NCBI GenBank assembly: GCA_025738555.1
Contig: JAOVFP010000006.1
Span: forward strand, 3,038,001 to 3,102,000
DNA: 64,000 nucleotides
Source of the DNA: Cyathus striatus
Taxonomy: Eukaryota; Basidiomycota; Agaricomycetes; Agaricales; Nidulariaceae
Direction of reading: 5' to 3'
Position 1 is the stretch's first letter, and each line of letters starts with the position of its first letter. The notes under the pieces were generated by a model that saw nothing but the letters and a program-made list of their open reading frames with translations, was not told the origin of the DNA and ran no database searches. Below are positions 1-11,163 of the stretch, piece by piece. A program made the translations under genes and the position numbers.

Positions 1-2305
1 TCATCTCCGGCTCCGCAACTTACGTGCTAGCCTTTTGGTAGCGAGAGAAGTAGAGGGAGGAGTATACTTCCCGTGAACGAATCTTATTTCCTGCCTCGAC
101 AAATCGGTTGGGTATCCATTTCGGAGAATCACATCGGGTACAGTGGTTCATTAGCCCAACTCAATGATTTGAACTTCCACCACATCTACCTGAAGGCCGG
201 GCTGTACCCCAATGCCAGCCAAGCACGTCGTTGGGCATAACACAGATGCACTTTCGCTGTTCGTTGCGAGCTTATGTGGAAAGATTGAGGCTTTGAGGTC
301 CATGGACTAGGGATAGCCGGTTGTGTTTCGATGTCATGCATGGGGCACAGCTATGACAGTGCGAGTTGAGGACGTGCCGCTGATGGTGGAAGGCATGGTG
401 ATGCTAGCCTATATCGTGATGACTTGGCGGGGAGTGTCTTTGTAGTGGGAAATTGGCAGTTACAGATCGTATGTCTGGGGAGAACGTGCATGATGGTACA
501 TGTGTACTCTGTCGGAGGTGGTAGTAGCTGGTTCGCAGGAGAGGCAGCTCCTGCCCTGCAGGCTCCTTGTTCTCACAATCGTGCAAGGTCCGAGAGGGGC
601 ACAATCATCAATTGCGGCAGTAGATCGATGAACAAAAGTGGGGGATTCGAAATTTGCATCGCTCAAACTGTCAAGCGGAGATAGGATCCCGGAGGTGTAT
701 GATGGTGAAGCACTCACATATGTCGCTCTATCTAAAGACGCGCATCTATGATGATGTCGGTAAGTATGAATAAGCCCAATGGAGGAGGATAGAGGATAGG
801 AAATTAGCGTACATTCTTTGCCTTGCTTGGTACTGCACAGAGCCTCCCCACTTGTCCCTATCGTCTTTACGATACCACCAGTTTCTTTAAGAAACCTTCA
901 TATCGACTTCATGACGCGAGAGGCCGTGGGTTATATATACGTTCCATATCTATGACAACGTCCTTAAGTATAAACGAACCCAAATGAGGAAGAATGAGAG
1001 ACAGAAGATTAGCCTACATATATTACCCTGCGTGATGCTGCACACGTTGCCCACCTTCCCAATATCAAAGCTACCCCCTTCGTAATACCATCCAGTTACT
1101 CCTGTAAACTCCCAGACCGGCTTCATCAGGCAAACGCGTACCCGCACCTCCGCTCTGCGCTTTGCCTTAGAGGACTGTCCACGTCGTGTAGCGTGAAGCA
1201 TACCCCAGACTTTCGAATTCTGAGGTACGATTCGTCTCTTCATTCACCTCCCCTGAGTCCACTCTGAACTTAACGACACGCGTCGTGCAGCGCGCTGATG
1301 TGTTGCATCACCCTCGACTTTCGAACCATGGGACCGTTCGTATTTCTCCATCAACTTCACCGAGCGAACACGTACGCCACACTGAGTAAACATTCCGCAT
1401 CTCGTCGCACGCTGGAGGGTTTTCAGTGTTTAGCATCTCCTAGGATATCGAGCTCGTAGTGAAGACTCTTAGGGAGGATGCTCATCCTAGGGAGATCGTA
1501 AGTCACGTTGTTAGGGAATAAGAGTATCACAACGGAAACGGAAAAGAGAGAGCATTAACGAAGCGAGAACGAGAATGGAGGAGACAGGGGAGGGGAACCG
1601 GATCGATGGGTGGGAGAGTAGGGGAAGGAGAAGGACGGAGGGAGAAGACAAGGTAGGAACCAGCGATGATGGTAAAATACACGTACCGTGCTCTGCTCGT
1701 CCCTATGTACATCCCACGTCGTCGAAGCCCATACTCCTGTAGGCAATATCTCCCAGTCTATCCTTACGCCCCGTCTCCTTCAGGAGCAATGCCGAAAGTC
1801 TTGCGTACCGGAGGGCAGTTTGGTGGACATCTCCCGTTCATATTCTATACGTATTGCGCACATGAGTATGTAGTGAGCTATTGAGAAGGGGTGAGCGAGA
1901 GGAAGAAGGGAGGGAGAGAGGAAGGAAGGTATCGAAAGAAGAATAAATAGGAAGCAAGTGCAGAGAACGGAAGGAGAAACAAGCAGAAATAAGACGCAGA
2001 GAACGGAAGGAGTATGTAAGATGTCAGACATGCTAGAGAATACGGGGAGGAACCGAGAGCTAGGAACAGACTCCATAATGAATGAGACGAGGGAGGGGAG
2101 CGATGTAAGGGAAAGGACGGGAAGGAGGCGAATGAACGAATGAACAAGGGGAGGGGGGAGGTTTCGAGTATGCGAAAATGTGGCAAGGGAGAAACGACAT
2201 ACTGTCTGCCCTTGTCCGTGCGTCTTTGAAGATGCATACGCTCTCTACCCATCCGCCCTCCTCCGGTATTCAATCGTACTCCCACTCGCCCGTCTTGCAG
2301 GCTCC
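1..2305. repeat. Left arm of large inverted duplication, outer part
   Basis: No gene is supported here. Several blocks match, in reverse complement and in collinear order, the other end of the window: about 180-330 with 63720-63850, about 700-1250 with 62690-63310, and about 2235-2295 with 62180-62240. A purine-rich stretch (1545-2160) faces pyrimidine-rich stretches at 61850-61930 and 62250-62560. About 700-850 and 950-1090 also look like diverged copies of each other, as do 63000-63120 and 63180-63300 in the other arm. CpG is abundant, unlike the 5-38 kb block. Short overlapping ORFs on both strands are low-complexity artefacts of the purine tract. Confidence 0.65.
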
Positions 2306-3091
2306 ATCAAAAGTGTTTGTGCACCTTATTAAATGTGCACTTTGACCGTCATAGCAGCTCAACTATGCACCAGGAACATATGGCAATAACAACACGCACT
2401 TATGCTCTCTAACAATGCCAATGCATGCGAATATATTACTAATAAAACTACGTTGACACATTCCTTTGTCGCCAATCCAATGTAAGCGACACGCCGTTTT
2501 ACTGATGTTAGACTTTCTATAAAAGTGCAATCTGAACAGCCTACAAACCTTGAGTGGTTTATTAACGCATATTATATATTCCTAACGGCAATTTCCACTA
2601 CATCTGTGGTTCTCGGTTTCGTTTACAGTCGTTTTGTTAGAATCAATAGAGTCTTCTTCAATTAAAGTATTGTAACCGTTTCGTTTCCCTAGTTCCTAAT
2701 TCAGATTCACAATATAGTTCAGAACCATTTTTCAGGAGCTTCGAAGCCATGAGTTAAGCCATGAGTACAGATAGAGTTTACTGAGCTCTTAAAATATCTG
2801 GCCTCATGATAGCCCAGTTTCAAGTTGTACTTCATTTGCGTAGATGGGAAACTACACGAGCAGGTGGTGTACTCGTGTGCAAGCAATGTGGACAATGAAA
2901 GAATAAACTCCTGATATGTATGAGATTGTGAACGATCCTGTAAAGATTTGAGCAGAAGGAATGGGTAATGGAGAGTTGTAATGGTGAAGAATAGAGCTAT
3001 TCGCGTTTTTGTAGCTAAATATGAAATATAGACATGCATAATTGACTCCGGGATATTCTACGTGATTGTTAATGATGATAAAGTTCAGATT
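2306..3091. other. Gene-free stretch inside the left arm
   Basis: No gene, repeat or RNA is supported. The stretch has no visible counterpart in the right arm (61-64 kb), so either it was inserted in the left arm or its partner was lost. Confidence 0.5.
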
Positions 3092-3510
3092 GTGAGCACC
3101 AGGTGTCTTTTCTTCTGGAACATCGCATTTGAGGGCTTATCAATACAAAGATGCTTATAAAGGTCAAATTATGCGTAGCAATGCCTCCAATTACAACTTT
3201 TAGGAAACGGAATACCGGAATGACGGGTCAAAACCCAGCGACCAGTGATAAAACCATTTTATTAAACCCTCATTGAAATGAATTTGTTGGCCCTTCAGAA
3301 AGTTGTGAGAAGCAGGTGTCTCTTTTTCTGGATGATCGTGGCATTTGAAGACATCTTATCGATAAAAAGATGCCTATAAAGGTCAAATTATGCGCAGTAA
3401 TGCCTCCTATTACGACTTTAGGGAAAAGAATACCGGGGTGATGAGTTAAACCCAGCAACCAGTGAGAAACCGTTTTATTAAATCCTCGTTGAAATGAATC
3501 TGTTAGGCCT
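3092..3510 (+). repeat. Tandem duplication, two units of about 205-210 bp
   Basis: Units at about 3092-3302 and 3304-3510 align along their length. Shared landmarks include CAGGTGTC, AAAGGTCAAATTATGCG and TTTTATTAAA. They differ by substitutions and small indels, so the duplication is not recent. The second unit ends about 77 bp before the start codon of the gene at 3587, so the pair forms that gene's upstream region. Confidence 0.85.
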
Positions 3511-3520
3511 AACAATTTGG

Positions 3521-3528
3521 TATATAAA
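3521..3528 (+). promoter_or_regulatory. TATA-box-like element upstream of the 3587 gene
   Basis: TATATAAA lies 59-66 bp before the ATG at 3587, followed by a C-rich run and ATATATATTCA just before the start. Spacing and sequence fit a core promoter. This is inferred from position only. Confidence 0.45.
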
Positions 3529-3586
3529 CCCATCCATGTATGCAGTGAGATAATTAAAATACTCGTTCCCCCACGATATATATTCA

Positions 3587-4326
3587 ATGGCAGACCACAC
3601 TCGCGATCACCACGACATTTACAATAATCTTCTTCCGGTTCCGGATGCGACATCCCTCTTCGAGTCTTATAAGCCGAAGGTTCTATCTGCTCTTTACCCC
3701 ATTTTCTCTCAGGATGCGTATAAAGGCATATACGACGTTTGCCTTGTACATCGTCATCATCAGCTTTCTCCAGGAGAGAAAATGGTGTCTCGAATGGAGG
3801 AAGAGGACGTACAGATCGATGGACAGGGAAAGGAAAAGGTCTGGATAACTGAGCCGGAGGTAGAGCTGTATTCGAAGGACACAGACTTGGTGGTCATTCC
3901 AGATCGATGGTTGATTTGCGATCTCGCTAGAGTGCCAAAGTCGGAATATGAGTCCATCGGGGTACCTTTCGAGTTCACCACCGCTCCAAGGGACAAAACT
4001 CCTCTTCCTCCCCAGAAGCTCTATGGCAGCAATTTACGAGCGTTATCCAGGAAGTCGTGGGGCACTTGCTCTTCCCCCTGGGTATATGCTTATCTAGCGA
4101 GAAGTTGGACCCAGGGAAAATATACTATGAGGTTACCGAAGACGACACGCGCCGCCATTTACTGCAGATTCGGGATATGAAGGCTGTAATCGGCGAAAAT
4201 CCACCCGATCGCGTTTTCACTACGACGTGGTGCCCGGAGGAGAATGACATGGGTGGAACGATGCTTTGTAACCATATTTGCACCGGACCTTCTAATGGAG
4301 ATGTAACGGTTCAGATGCTAAACTGA
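3587..4326 (+). CDS. Unknown protein, two-exon model (about 223 aa)
   Basis: The ATG at 3587 opens a frame of ordinary, CpG-containing codons. The first frame stays open to 4180, but its tail looks unlike protein. A second frame reads to a stop at 4324-4326 with a far more natural composition. A 68-nt GT..AG intron at 3962-4029 joins the two in phase: exon 1 ends in ESIG and exon 2 starts with QFTSVIQEVVG. The splice choice is inferred; a single-base frameshift near 4000 is the alternative. The product is acidic and cytosolic-looking, with no signal peptide and no membrane segment. C-terminal cysteines (TTWCPEEND, MLCNHICTG) are noticeable. I recognise no family. It sits in the left arm of the inverted duplication, and no copy is visible in the right arm. 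Confidence 0.6.
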
Positions 4327-4946
4327 AAAATATGACCTATGTAGATAAAGAATAGTAACGGCTCCTCGTCGAGATTCCCACTAAAATAAATACTTCAATA
4401 TGTTCGTCGTTTGATATGGTTTGGTCCAACGTACTAAGTATTATGTAAGTAGTAATAGTGCGGGCCGAAGCGCTCAAAATATACATGTGGGAAATATAAA
4501 GATATCCGGCAAGTGGCACAGCCCACTACCATCTTGTTTAAAATCTCTTAAATAAAACCAGGCTGTTAATATCACGGGTATACATAGTTGGTACACCACT
4601 CGATTACAGCAGAACAAGCATAACACACTTCCCACCAAGCTCGACCTATACAAAACCGACATCAATAACTATAAATATTGAGAAAACATTTTCCCAGCTG
4701 CAAAACTACAGCTATTGGATAAAAACGGTGCAGGGATATTTGATGTGATAATGCCGGAAAAGAATACACACGCGATTATATACCTTGGGCTGTAGAGATT
4801 GAAGCAGAATTAAGTAATATTCTTGAATTACTGAATGCATCATTATTATTACTTTATCTACGACATTGGTTCTATCTAATTGGTTTGTACTTTTGCCACA
4901 CTTCTTCAAGCTCAGTCCTGTACACCATACAGTGTAGATTGTAACC
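4327..4946. other. Gene-free stretch ending in an arm block
   Basis: No gene is seen from 4327 to about 4884. From about 4885 to 4946 the sequence is an inverted copy of about 61490-61560 (shared GTGTAGATTGTAACCTA). It marks where the arm was broken by the next element. Confidence 0.6.
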
Positions 4947-4948
4947 TA

Positions 4949-7251
4949 CTGAGTCACACCGGTCCTTTGTACAGTACTAGTCCCTTGTACACTGCCCATT
5001 TTCTTGAGACAGATTGCTTCCGGGCAGCAAGAAAATTCTGGGCACGCACAAAAGTGAGCATGAGTTGAGCGTGCACGCTCAGGGTCTGCGCATGGAAATT
5101 TGACCCTGTGCATGAATAATATTTAAGTGATTGAGAAACTACTATTATCCAAAAGATGTACTATAGCATATCCTTATGATCTATTCTAAAAAGTATTAAA
5201 TATCATACTAATGCCAGTTCTCGCCCAAGCCAACCCAGTTTAAGTGTGAGCGTGATAGGTATTTCTTTTCACGCTCATGCATATTTACCATAAATTGTGC
5301 ATGAGTGCTATATTCACACTCACACCGAATTTTACTTGAGTTTGAGCATGAGCATGATAGGAGTAAGTATCTATCATGTACATGTATATTCACTGCTGCT
5401 CACCTAGTATAACTCACACATGAGTGTTATATTCACACTCACACTTAATTTACTTGAGTTTGAGCATGAGCATGATAGGACTATTCTCGCTCATGCATAT
5501 TTATGTATACTGTATTATATTAATCAAATCAATTCGTCACCCCTCTGAGTGCATGACACACCGAACCATCAAATCAGTTCGTCACTTTGGTAGATCCTGC
5601 ATGACACACCAAAATTTTTTGTCACTTTCACTACTTGGGCTGGCAAAAGAAATTTTTTTAGGTTAATTTAAGTCCAAATAGCAAGTTTGACCACTGCAAA
5701 AAAAAATTTTGAACCTGCAGTTTTGCGTGACCATTTGTAACCTTTGTCATTTTTGAACGTGACGTGTGACAAGCACCGAATTTCGTCTCGTCAAAAGGGT
5801 GCGTGACGCGTGACAGATGAATTGATTTGATCGTTACAGTACCCTCAATTTAAACAAGTTCGGCAGTGAGAAGGAAATGTTGAACACAGATATTCTATAT
5901 GTGTGAATAAAGTTAAAAAGGGCTATTATAAATGAAACCTTTACTTATATTAATTGCTTGGTGTACTACAGCATGTGTCTAAGAGTATATCAAATAGGCC
6001 ATCGACTTATGTACTAACAAACAGAATGGGATAGATCATGTGAGGGTAAATATATTATATTATATGTACATTCATGCTCATAATCTATTAATGAGCATGA
6101 TATGTACTACACAACCACATATCCTTTATATTATAATAAGTGTGAGCATGAATAGATATACCCATCACAATCACGCACATAATAGCTCACTGTTAATTTA
6201 AATGAGTTTGGGAGTGTGCATGAAGTGAATATATGTCCACACTCATGTGTAAGTATTAGTATTCACACCTACATTGAAGTCTGGCCATGTCTATTGTACT
6301 TATTAGCACTTACTACTCCTCCCACATGTAAGTGAGGTCAAAATATAAATACATTATTTAATCTTATAAAAATGAATACTCACACCATGAGCATGAAGTA
6401 AAGACATTGAGCATGAGTTGACAGACCTTGAGTGTGAAAGTATGGACCCTGTGCATGAGATGCCGACCCTGTGCATGAGATGTCGACTCTGTGTGTGAAA
6501 TAAAATCTTGAGCATGAAAAATGAGCATGCATGTTCAAGTTTGAGTGTGAATAATATCATCTTGAGTGTGAAATTTAATATTTATTCTTCTACTTCTGAG
6601 TATTTACCTTGCTTAAAAACTTTACCTGCAGTGGCAATAAGACTACAATAGTACAGTACCAGTATATATATTTGATTTACAATTAGTTTGACTTAGAAAT
6701 AGGCTTGTTATAACTATTAATTATATCTTGAGCATGAAAGCTTGGCCTTGAGCATGGCACACTCAATCACACTCACTTTTGTGTGTGCCCAGAATTTTCT
6801 GTGCCCATTGCTTCCACATTAATTTTTGCATCATTTATAATAAGAATAATATGTGTACTCTTAGTTTACCTACTTTTTTAAAAAGTTGTAGGTGTGAATG
6901 TTCTGATATGTTAAATTTACTGTCTTTTCCGAAATTTCATGAGATCTGCGACATGGAAGGGCCCTGTCACAGACCCTGATCAGGGATGTTAGCTGATGTC
7001 AGTCACAATTCGCTAGTACATGTCACATAAAGTGTGACCCTGTACAAAGGAGTGGTGTTGAGTCGAAATGTCCAAAAACAAGTATAAAACATATAGCAGC
7101 TTCATTTCTTACTTTTATATCTTTAAACTTTGCACACAAGTGCTAATATGTGTTATAAATATTTCTGTGTTGTTAAATTCAATTTTAATGATATAAATGA
7201 AACACAAATGTAAAATCAAAATTGGGTGTACAAAGGACTGGTTGATCTCAG
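4949..7251. mobile_element. Non-coding DNA transposon with TA target duplication (2.3 kb)
   Basis: The left end CTGAGTCACACCGGTCC and the reverse complement of the right end, CTGAGATCAACCAGTCC, form an imperfect inverted repeat that continues with CTTTGTAC. TA flanks both ends (4947-4948 and 7252-7253). The empty site can be seen in the right arm of the inverted duplication near 61480-61490, where the flanking host blocks join through one TA. The interior has no long ORF. It is full of short repeats such as TTGAGCATGA and GAGTGTGAATA and their complements. TA duplication suggests Tc1/mariner-type mobilisation; no transposase is present. Confidence 0.8.
5523..5831. mobile_element. Nested MITE-like element (309 bp)
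   Basis: The ends ATCAAATCAATTC (5523-5535) and its perfect reverse complement (5819-5831) bracket a short non-coding unit. Just inside are GTCAC motifs on both sides. It contains several CpGs (for example GGGTGCGTGACGCGTGACAG), whereas the surrounding element has almost none, so it probably arrived later. No clear target duplication is visible. Confidence 0.65.
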
Positions 7252-7507
7252 TATTGCACAGTAGCTTAGCACTCTTTACCTTAAACATACTGCATAAAGA
7301 GTTCTTTTTTACCTTCTCTACCAACAATCTATGATAGGGTCATCCTGGACTCCTACTGTACAACATCTGCAGACTGCAGCACTTCACTGAATCTGAATGG
7401 ACTCTTCAATTACTTGTAAGGTGTTATCTCATCAACTCCCATCTGAATTTCCTGCAACATTTGGATGATCAATCAGTCACCCTTATCTCCGCTTTGATGT
7501 GTGTTTT
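7252..7507 (-). repeat. Arm block: CpG-depleted inverted copy of 61246-61480
   Basis: The block aligns base by base with the reverse complement of the right arm, from the site used by the 4949-7251 element to the site used by the 7508-10761 insertion. Of 11 CpGs that I count in the right-arm segment 61250-61420, ten are TpG or CpA here and one survives. Other differences are few, apart from a short local duplication near 7371. Confidence 0.9.
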
Positions 7508-7854
7508 GATACACATGTAAATAGAAAGCAACGTACCTAATTTAAAAATTCTTTATATCTTGACTTTGAGATACCAGTACCTAGCATGTTGAGTGAGGAA
7601 ACAGTGGGGAGGGGCTGAGTTCCCGTGCTGCCTCCCATAATTAAACAAGGGATAGATCAAGACCTATTAAAAAACATAACTCCATGTTAGTACTGGTTTA
7701 AAACCCCTTTAAAAACAAATAAAATACATATCACTTTTACCTTTAAAACACTTGTACTCTGTACATGAATACCAAGAAACCAAGAACTAAACTGATGATG
7801 ACAAAGTCAATATGACACACAGTGTGGAGATAGACAGAACATAGTCTTGGCTAC

Positions 7855-10014
7855 CCATCCACTAATGCTCATCCAAATCAGGATTTGTGAGTGTGAGCAT
7901 CTGGGAAATAACCAATGGGTTTGGGAGGGGTATGCATTCAGTGTCCTCGGTCTTCTCAGGTCCTCATCTGTTGGCATTTCTGATGGTTTTGATATTAGTA
8001 ATTGTATTAGTCAGACTTTGATGTAGTTAATCGCCTTAATTACATTGATTTTAATTGCATCATGTAGCTTTTCATTCTCATGAATTAAGTTATAAGACTG
8101 TGCTAAATTGTTCCATTCATTGGTAGAGAGATCAGGCATAGAGAACACTCTTGGAGATGAGAGGAAAGTTAATGCTTTTCTTCTTGATTTCCCAGAGGAA
8201 GCAATGACATAGGGTGAGAAAGAGGGAGTTTTGGGGGTAGAGACAAAGCCATTTCGAGAAAATTGTTTATTGAGTGTTGGTGTGTGAGAAATCAAGCTTG
8301 TAGTCTCTGTCTGGTACTGGACTGGATTTGGAGTTGTTGGTGGAGACTGGTCTTCCTCAGTTATTCTTGCTCTCTTGTTACATTTAGGAGACCAGATTTC
8401 AAGATTATCCATAGCACAGCAAGCAGAATGTACAACAAGCAAAGTATGGGGGGAGAGATGGTGAGTGGAATGAAGATAGCAGCAAATGTGTGTGCAACAT
8501 GTGTGCAATGCAATTGAAATTAACCAAACTAATCATGCATTGTGACGCCACCTGTGCATTTAGGCATAAAATTGCACATTTCTACCATTTACAGTCTTAA
8601 ATCTGTACACATTAATGAACCCCAGATAATAAATAAAGATCTATGGACTGCTACAAAATAGCAAGCCTTGTACTTATTGGCCTTTTATTTGGGTTAATAT
8701 TCAACAGTTCATATCATAAAATATAGTACAAGTGCTTCTATATCCAACCTACCATTAGCCTGGTGTGTAGGAAAAGATATTAAATATTGAAGGGACCGCT
8801 TTTCTGCCAGTCACATGACTTGTATATGTTTTAATTTCACTTTGATACCGCTAAGTTGTTTGTTTGGCATCAGGATTGAAGTCTAACAAATAGTCAATGA
8901 CATAAATATGAATTAAAGAATATTTCAAAGTGATGTAGAATAGTCAATTCTTCATCAATCAGGATGATTTTGGTCTTGATCGGAAGCTAGAATTTAGTAC
9001 ATTCTATTCTAGTATGATAGGGAATGGTCTCACCGAAGCACAGGCCTGGATAAGAACAAAACATTAGATCAAAGATGACAATTTTATGATGATCTACCCA
9101 AAATGATTAATGATGAGACACTGTAGCATCTGAAAACCATGGGAATTGAACATTCTAGAGGATTCTAATGCCTCGGAGTGACTCATAGTCAAATGATAGC
9201 TAAATAAAGACACAAATAAGGACAGGGGAAGTGTTTCAGGTAGATATATGTAGTATACAATGTCTGGGAAAATCATAATAATAGTTCTGGGCTTTGTATA
9301 TTTAAGTAGGTACTATAGAGGGTAGAAAGGCAAGCAGATTCGCACCTTTCTTGCCCAGGTACAATAGGTATTGGGTAGTGGTTTAGGTCTTATATGTTTC
9401 AAAGAATATATTGTTTTGGTTCGCATTTTGGGTATCTTTTGGAAAGAATTGAAGTTCTGAGACTCCAGAGAGGGCCTAGGACTTAGTTATTTCAATAAAG
9501 TGGTTTCATAAGAGTAAAGGGTTGCTCTTGTTTCGGTTTTCTAAGAAGTTGTACTAGCAAAGGGTTGTTAAGACACTTCTACAAAGCTTGGAGTAGTACA
9601 AAGGTGTATTACTTGGATCCTACAATAAAATTCTATTACATTTCGATTCAAGGGCTTTTCAAACGATTTAAACTTGCATAAGACAATAAGAAGGAACACC
9701 CACCTTTCCCACAACTCGCACTTAAAGAGTCTTGTGAATTTTTATAGTGAAATAAGTTGCAAACATAGAGCCAATTTCACTACTAGAACACAAGTACCCC
9801 TTTTCAGTGTGTGCCATGAAATGTGTGTGCGATGCGATTAAAATCAATATAATTAAGGCAATTAACTACATCAAAGTCTGACTAATACAATTACTAATAT
9901 CAAAAACCATCAGAAATGCCAATGGATGAGGACCTGAGAAGACTGAGGACACTGAACGCATACCCCTCCCAAACCCATTGGTTATTAGCAGATGGGTAGC
10001 TGAGACTAGACAGA
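7855..10014. repeat. Inverted repeat with about 190-bp arms inside the insertion
   Basis: About 7855-8078 and 9827-10014 are reverse complements of each other with several indels. Landmarks are GCATTTCTGATGGTTTTGAT, CAGACTTTGATGTAGTTAAT and the GGGAGGGGTATGC segment. The spacer is about 1.75 kb. This could be a foldback structure or two copies of one small element in opposite orientation. Confidence 0.75.
8011..8412 (-). CDS. Small transposon-associated ORF (133 aa), unknown
   Basis: I prefer the internal ATG at 8410-8412 (MDNLEIWSPKCNKRARI) because the upstream codons read as cysteine/histidine-rich non-coding sequence. The protein is Ser/Pro/Thr-rich in its first half, with a basic KCNKRAR patch that could be nuclear targeting. 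The C-terminal half (STNEWNNLAQSYNLIHENEK...) looks helical. No domain is recognised. It lies within the 7508-10761 insertion, and its C-terminal end overlaps the arm of an internal inverted repeat whose other copy is at 9827-10014. It may be the first exon or a degraded N-terminus of an element protein. Confidence 0.4.
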   Translation of the reverse strand: MDNLEIWSPKCNKRARITEEDQSPPTTPNPVQYQTETTSLISHTPTLNKQFSRNGFVSTPKTPSFSPYVIASSGKSRRKALTFLSSPRVFSMPDLSTNEWNNLAQSYNLIHENEKLHDAIKINVIKAINYIKV

Positions 10015-10761
10015 ACATGGACTTACTAAATCCCTGAGACCTTGAATCCCTGAGATGACAAGACAAGTGAGACAGAGAGAGAGAGCACAAGAAAAGGGGA
10101 AGGGAAGCAAGGATGGAAAGAGAATGAGTACCTCAACAGTCAGGAGTTCATGTGGAAGCAGGAAGCTGATCCATTAGGCTGAAGTAAATGAAATTGATAT
10201 GAGCAGCTGTGCTGCTGCATTGGCTGATTACCCAATTAGGAAGGTAACCGATAGCATGCTCAAACGAGCACATGTCACAGAAAGGGAGCACATTGGGTTA
10301 TGTGCACAATTGGTTGACTGCCACTGGATCTCAAATAGAATTTTATTACTATGCAATTTGTAAGTAGAGTAGGTAGAAAATGTATATAGTAGATGAAGAG
10401 GGAAGAAATAGGCAGGAACTGCCAGGCATTCTTCCCTCCCATGGATAGGGTGGTTCAGATGAGATACAGACTAGAATCAGAATTGTTATGAGACATTTGA
10501 CACAGAGATTTTACATACCAAATTGATAGCATTGAATTGAATCTGAATTGAAATATCTTGACTTTGAATACCTTGACATGTGAATAAGAATAGCCCAAGT
10601 TTAACTTGTCTATTTTTACACTTGTTCTAAATTTGGAATAGAATCGATTGTGCCCCTTGAACTAACTGAACTTACACCTCAGGATTTGAATATTATTATT
10701 GTATTTGGAGTTTCTATTCTAAGTACATAAGAATTACTTAAACTTGTCACATGACTCAACA

Positions 10762-10992
10762 GTTTTTTGTGTTGCACCTTCGATGAAGTGCTCATATGTA
10801 GGCTCTTCATACACACACCTAATAATAATAAACTGATCAATAGGATAGGTTAATTGATAATGTCACATTCAAGAAGCACCAATCACTCAGGTGATGCTAA
10901 TCCTAATACTTTTCTCTCATTGACTGAAGACTGAGCATGTCACAAGAGATATACTTGTTATCTTATCAATTATACATCACATCCCAGCTTAT
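10762..10992 (-). repeat. Arm block: inverted copy of 61030-61250
   Basis: The alignment continues from the 7252-7507 block as though the 3.25-kb insert were absent. It runs from TTTTTTGTGT to the TTATCTTAT segment near 10970. CpG to TpG/CpA changes again dominate; six of the seven right-arm CpGs that I compared are lost. Similarity stops near 10990, which sets the inner edge of the inverted duplication. Confidence 0.85.
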
Positions 10993-11163
10993 CTGTACTG
11001 AGTCTTCCAAGTACCTTTATATTTCTCTAGAATAACTGTTCCATTGACAGATATTTCCATACAGCATGTAATAACTAATGATCAAAGATCACCTATGATA
11101 ACCAACTATGCCATCAACCCATTGCAAAGCTTGGGCATGTGGCTTGTGATACTCAGTAAAAAG

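Larger units (their letters stand above)
7508..10761. mobile_element. 3.25-kb insertion in the left arm, type unresolved
   Basis: The right arm shows the empty site near 61246. In the left arm the same sequence is split, with GTTTT repeated at both edges (7503-7507 and 10762-10766; the T-run makes the length uncertain by a base). The insert ends in CAACA, and no long terminal repeat or convincing terminal inverted repeat is visible. Inside, about 7855-8078 and 9827-10014 form a large inverted repeat. The short ORF at 8011-8412 is the only plausible coding region. The rest, including 8520-9820 and 10020-10761, shows no gene. Confidence 0.65.

Noticed and set aside
1527..2285. ORFs of 61-135 aa on both strands near the left end
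   Set aside because: They come from a purine/pyrimidine-biased tract that is repeated, inverted, in the right arm.
7554..10580. LTR pair suggested by ATATCTTGACTTTGA at 7554 and 10552
   Set aside because: The match is short and lies at different distances from the insert ends, so it is not an LTR pair.
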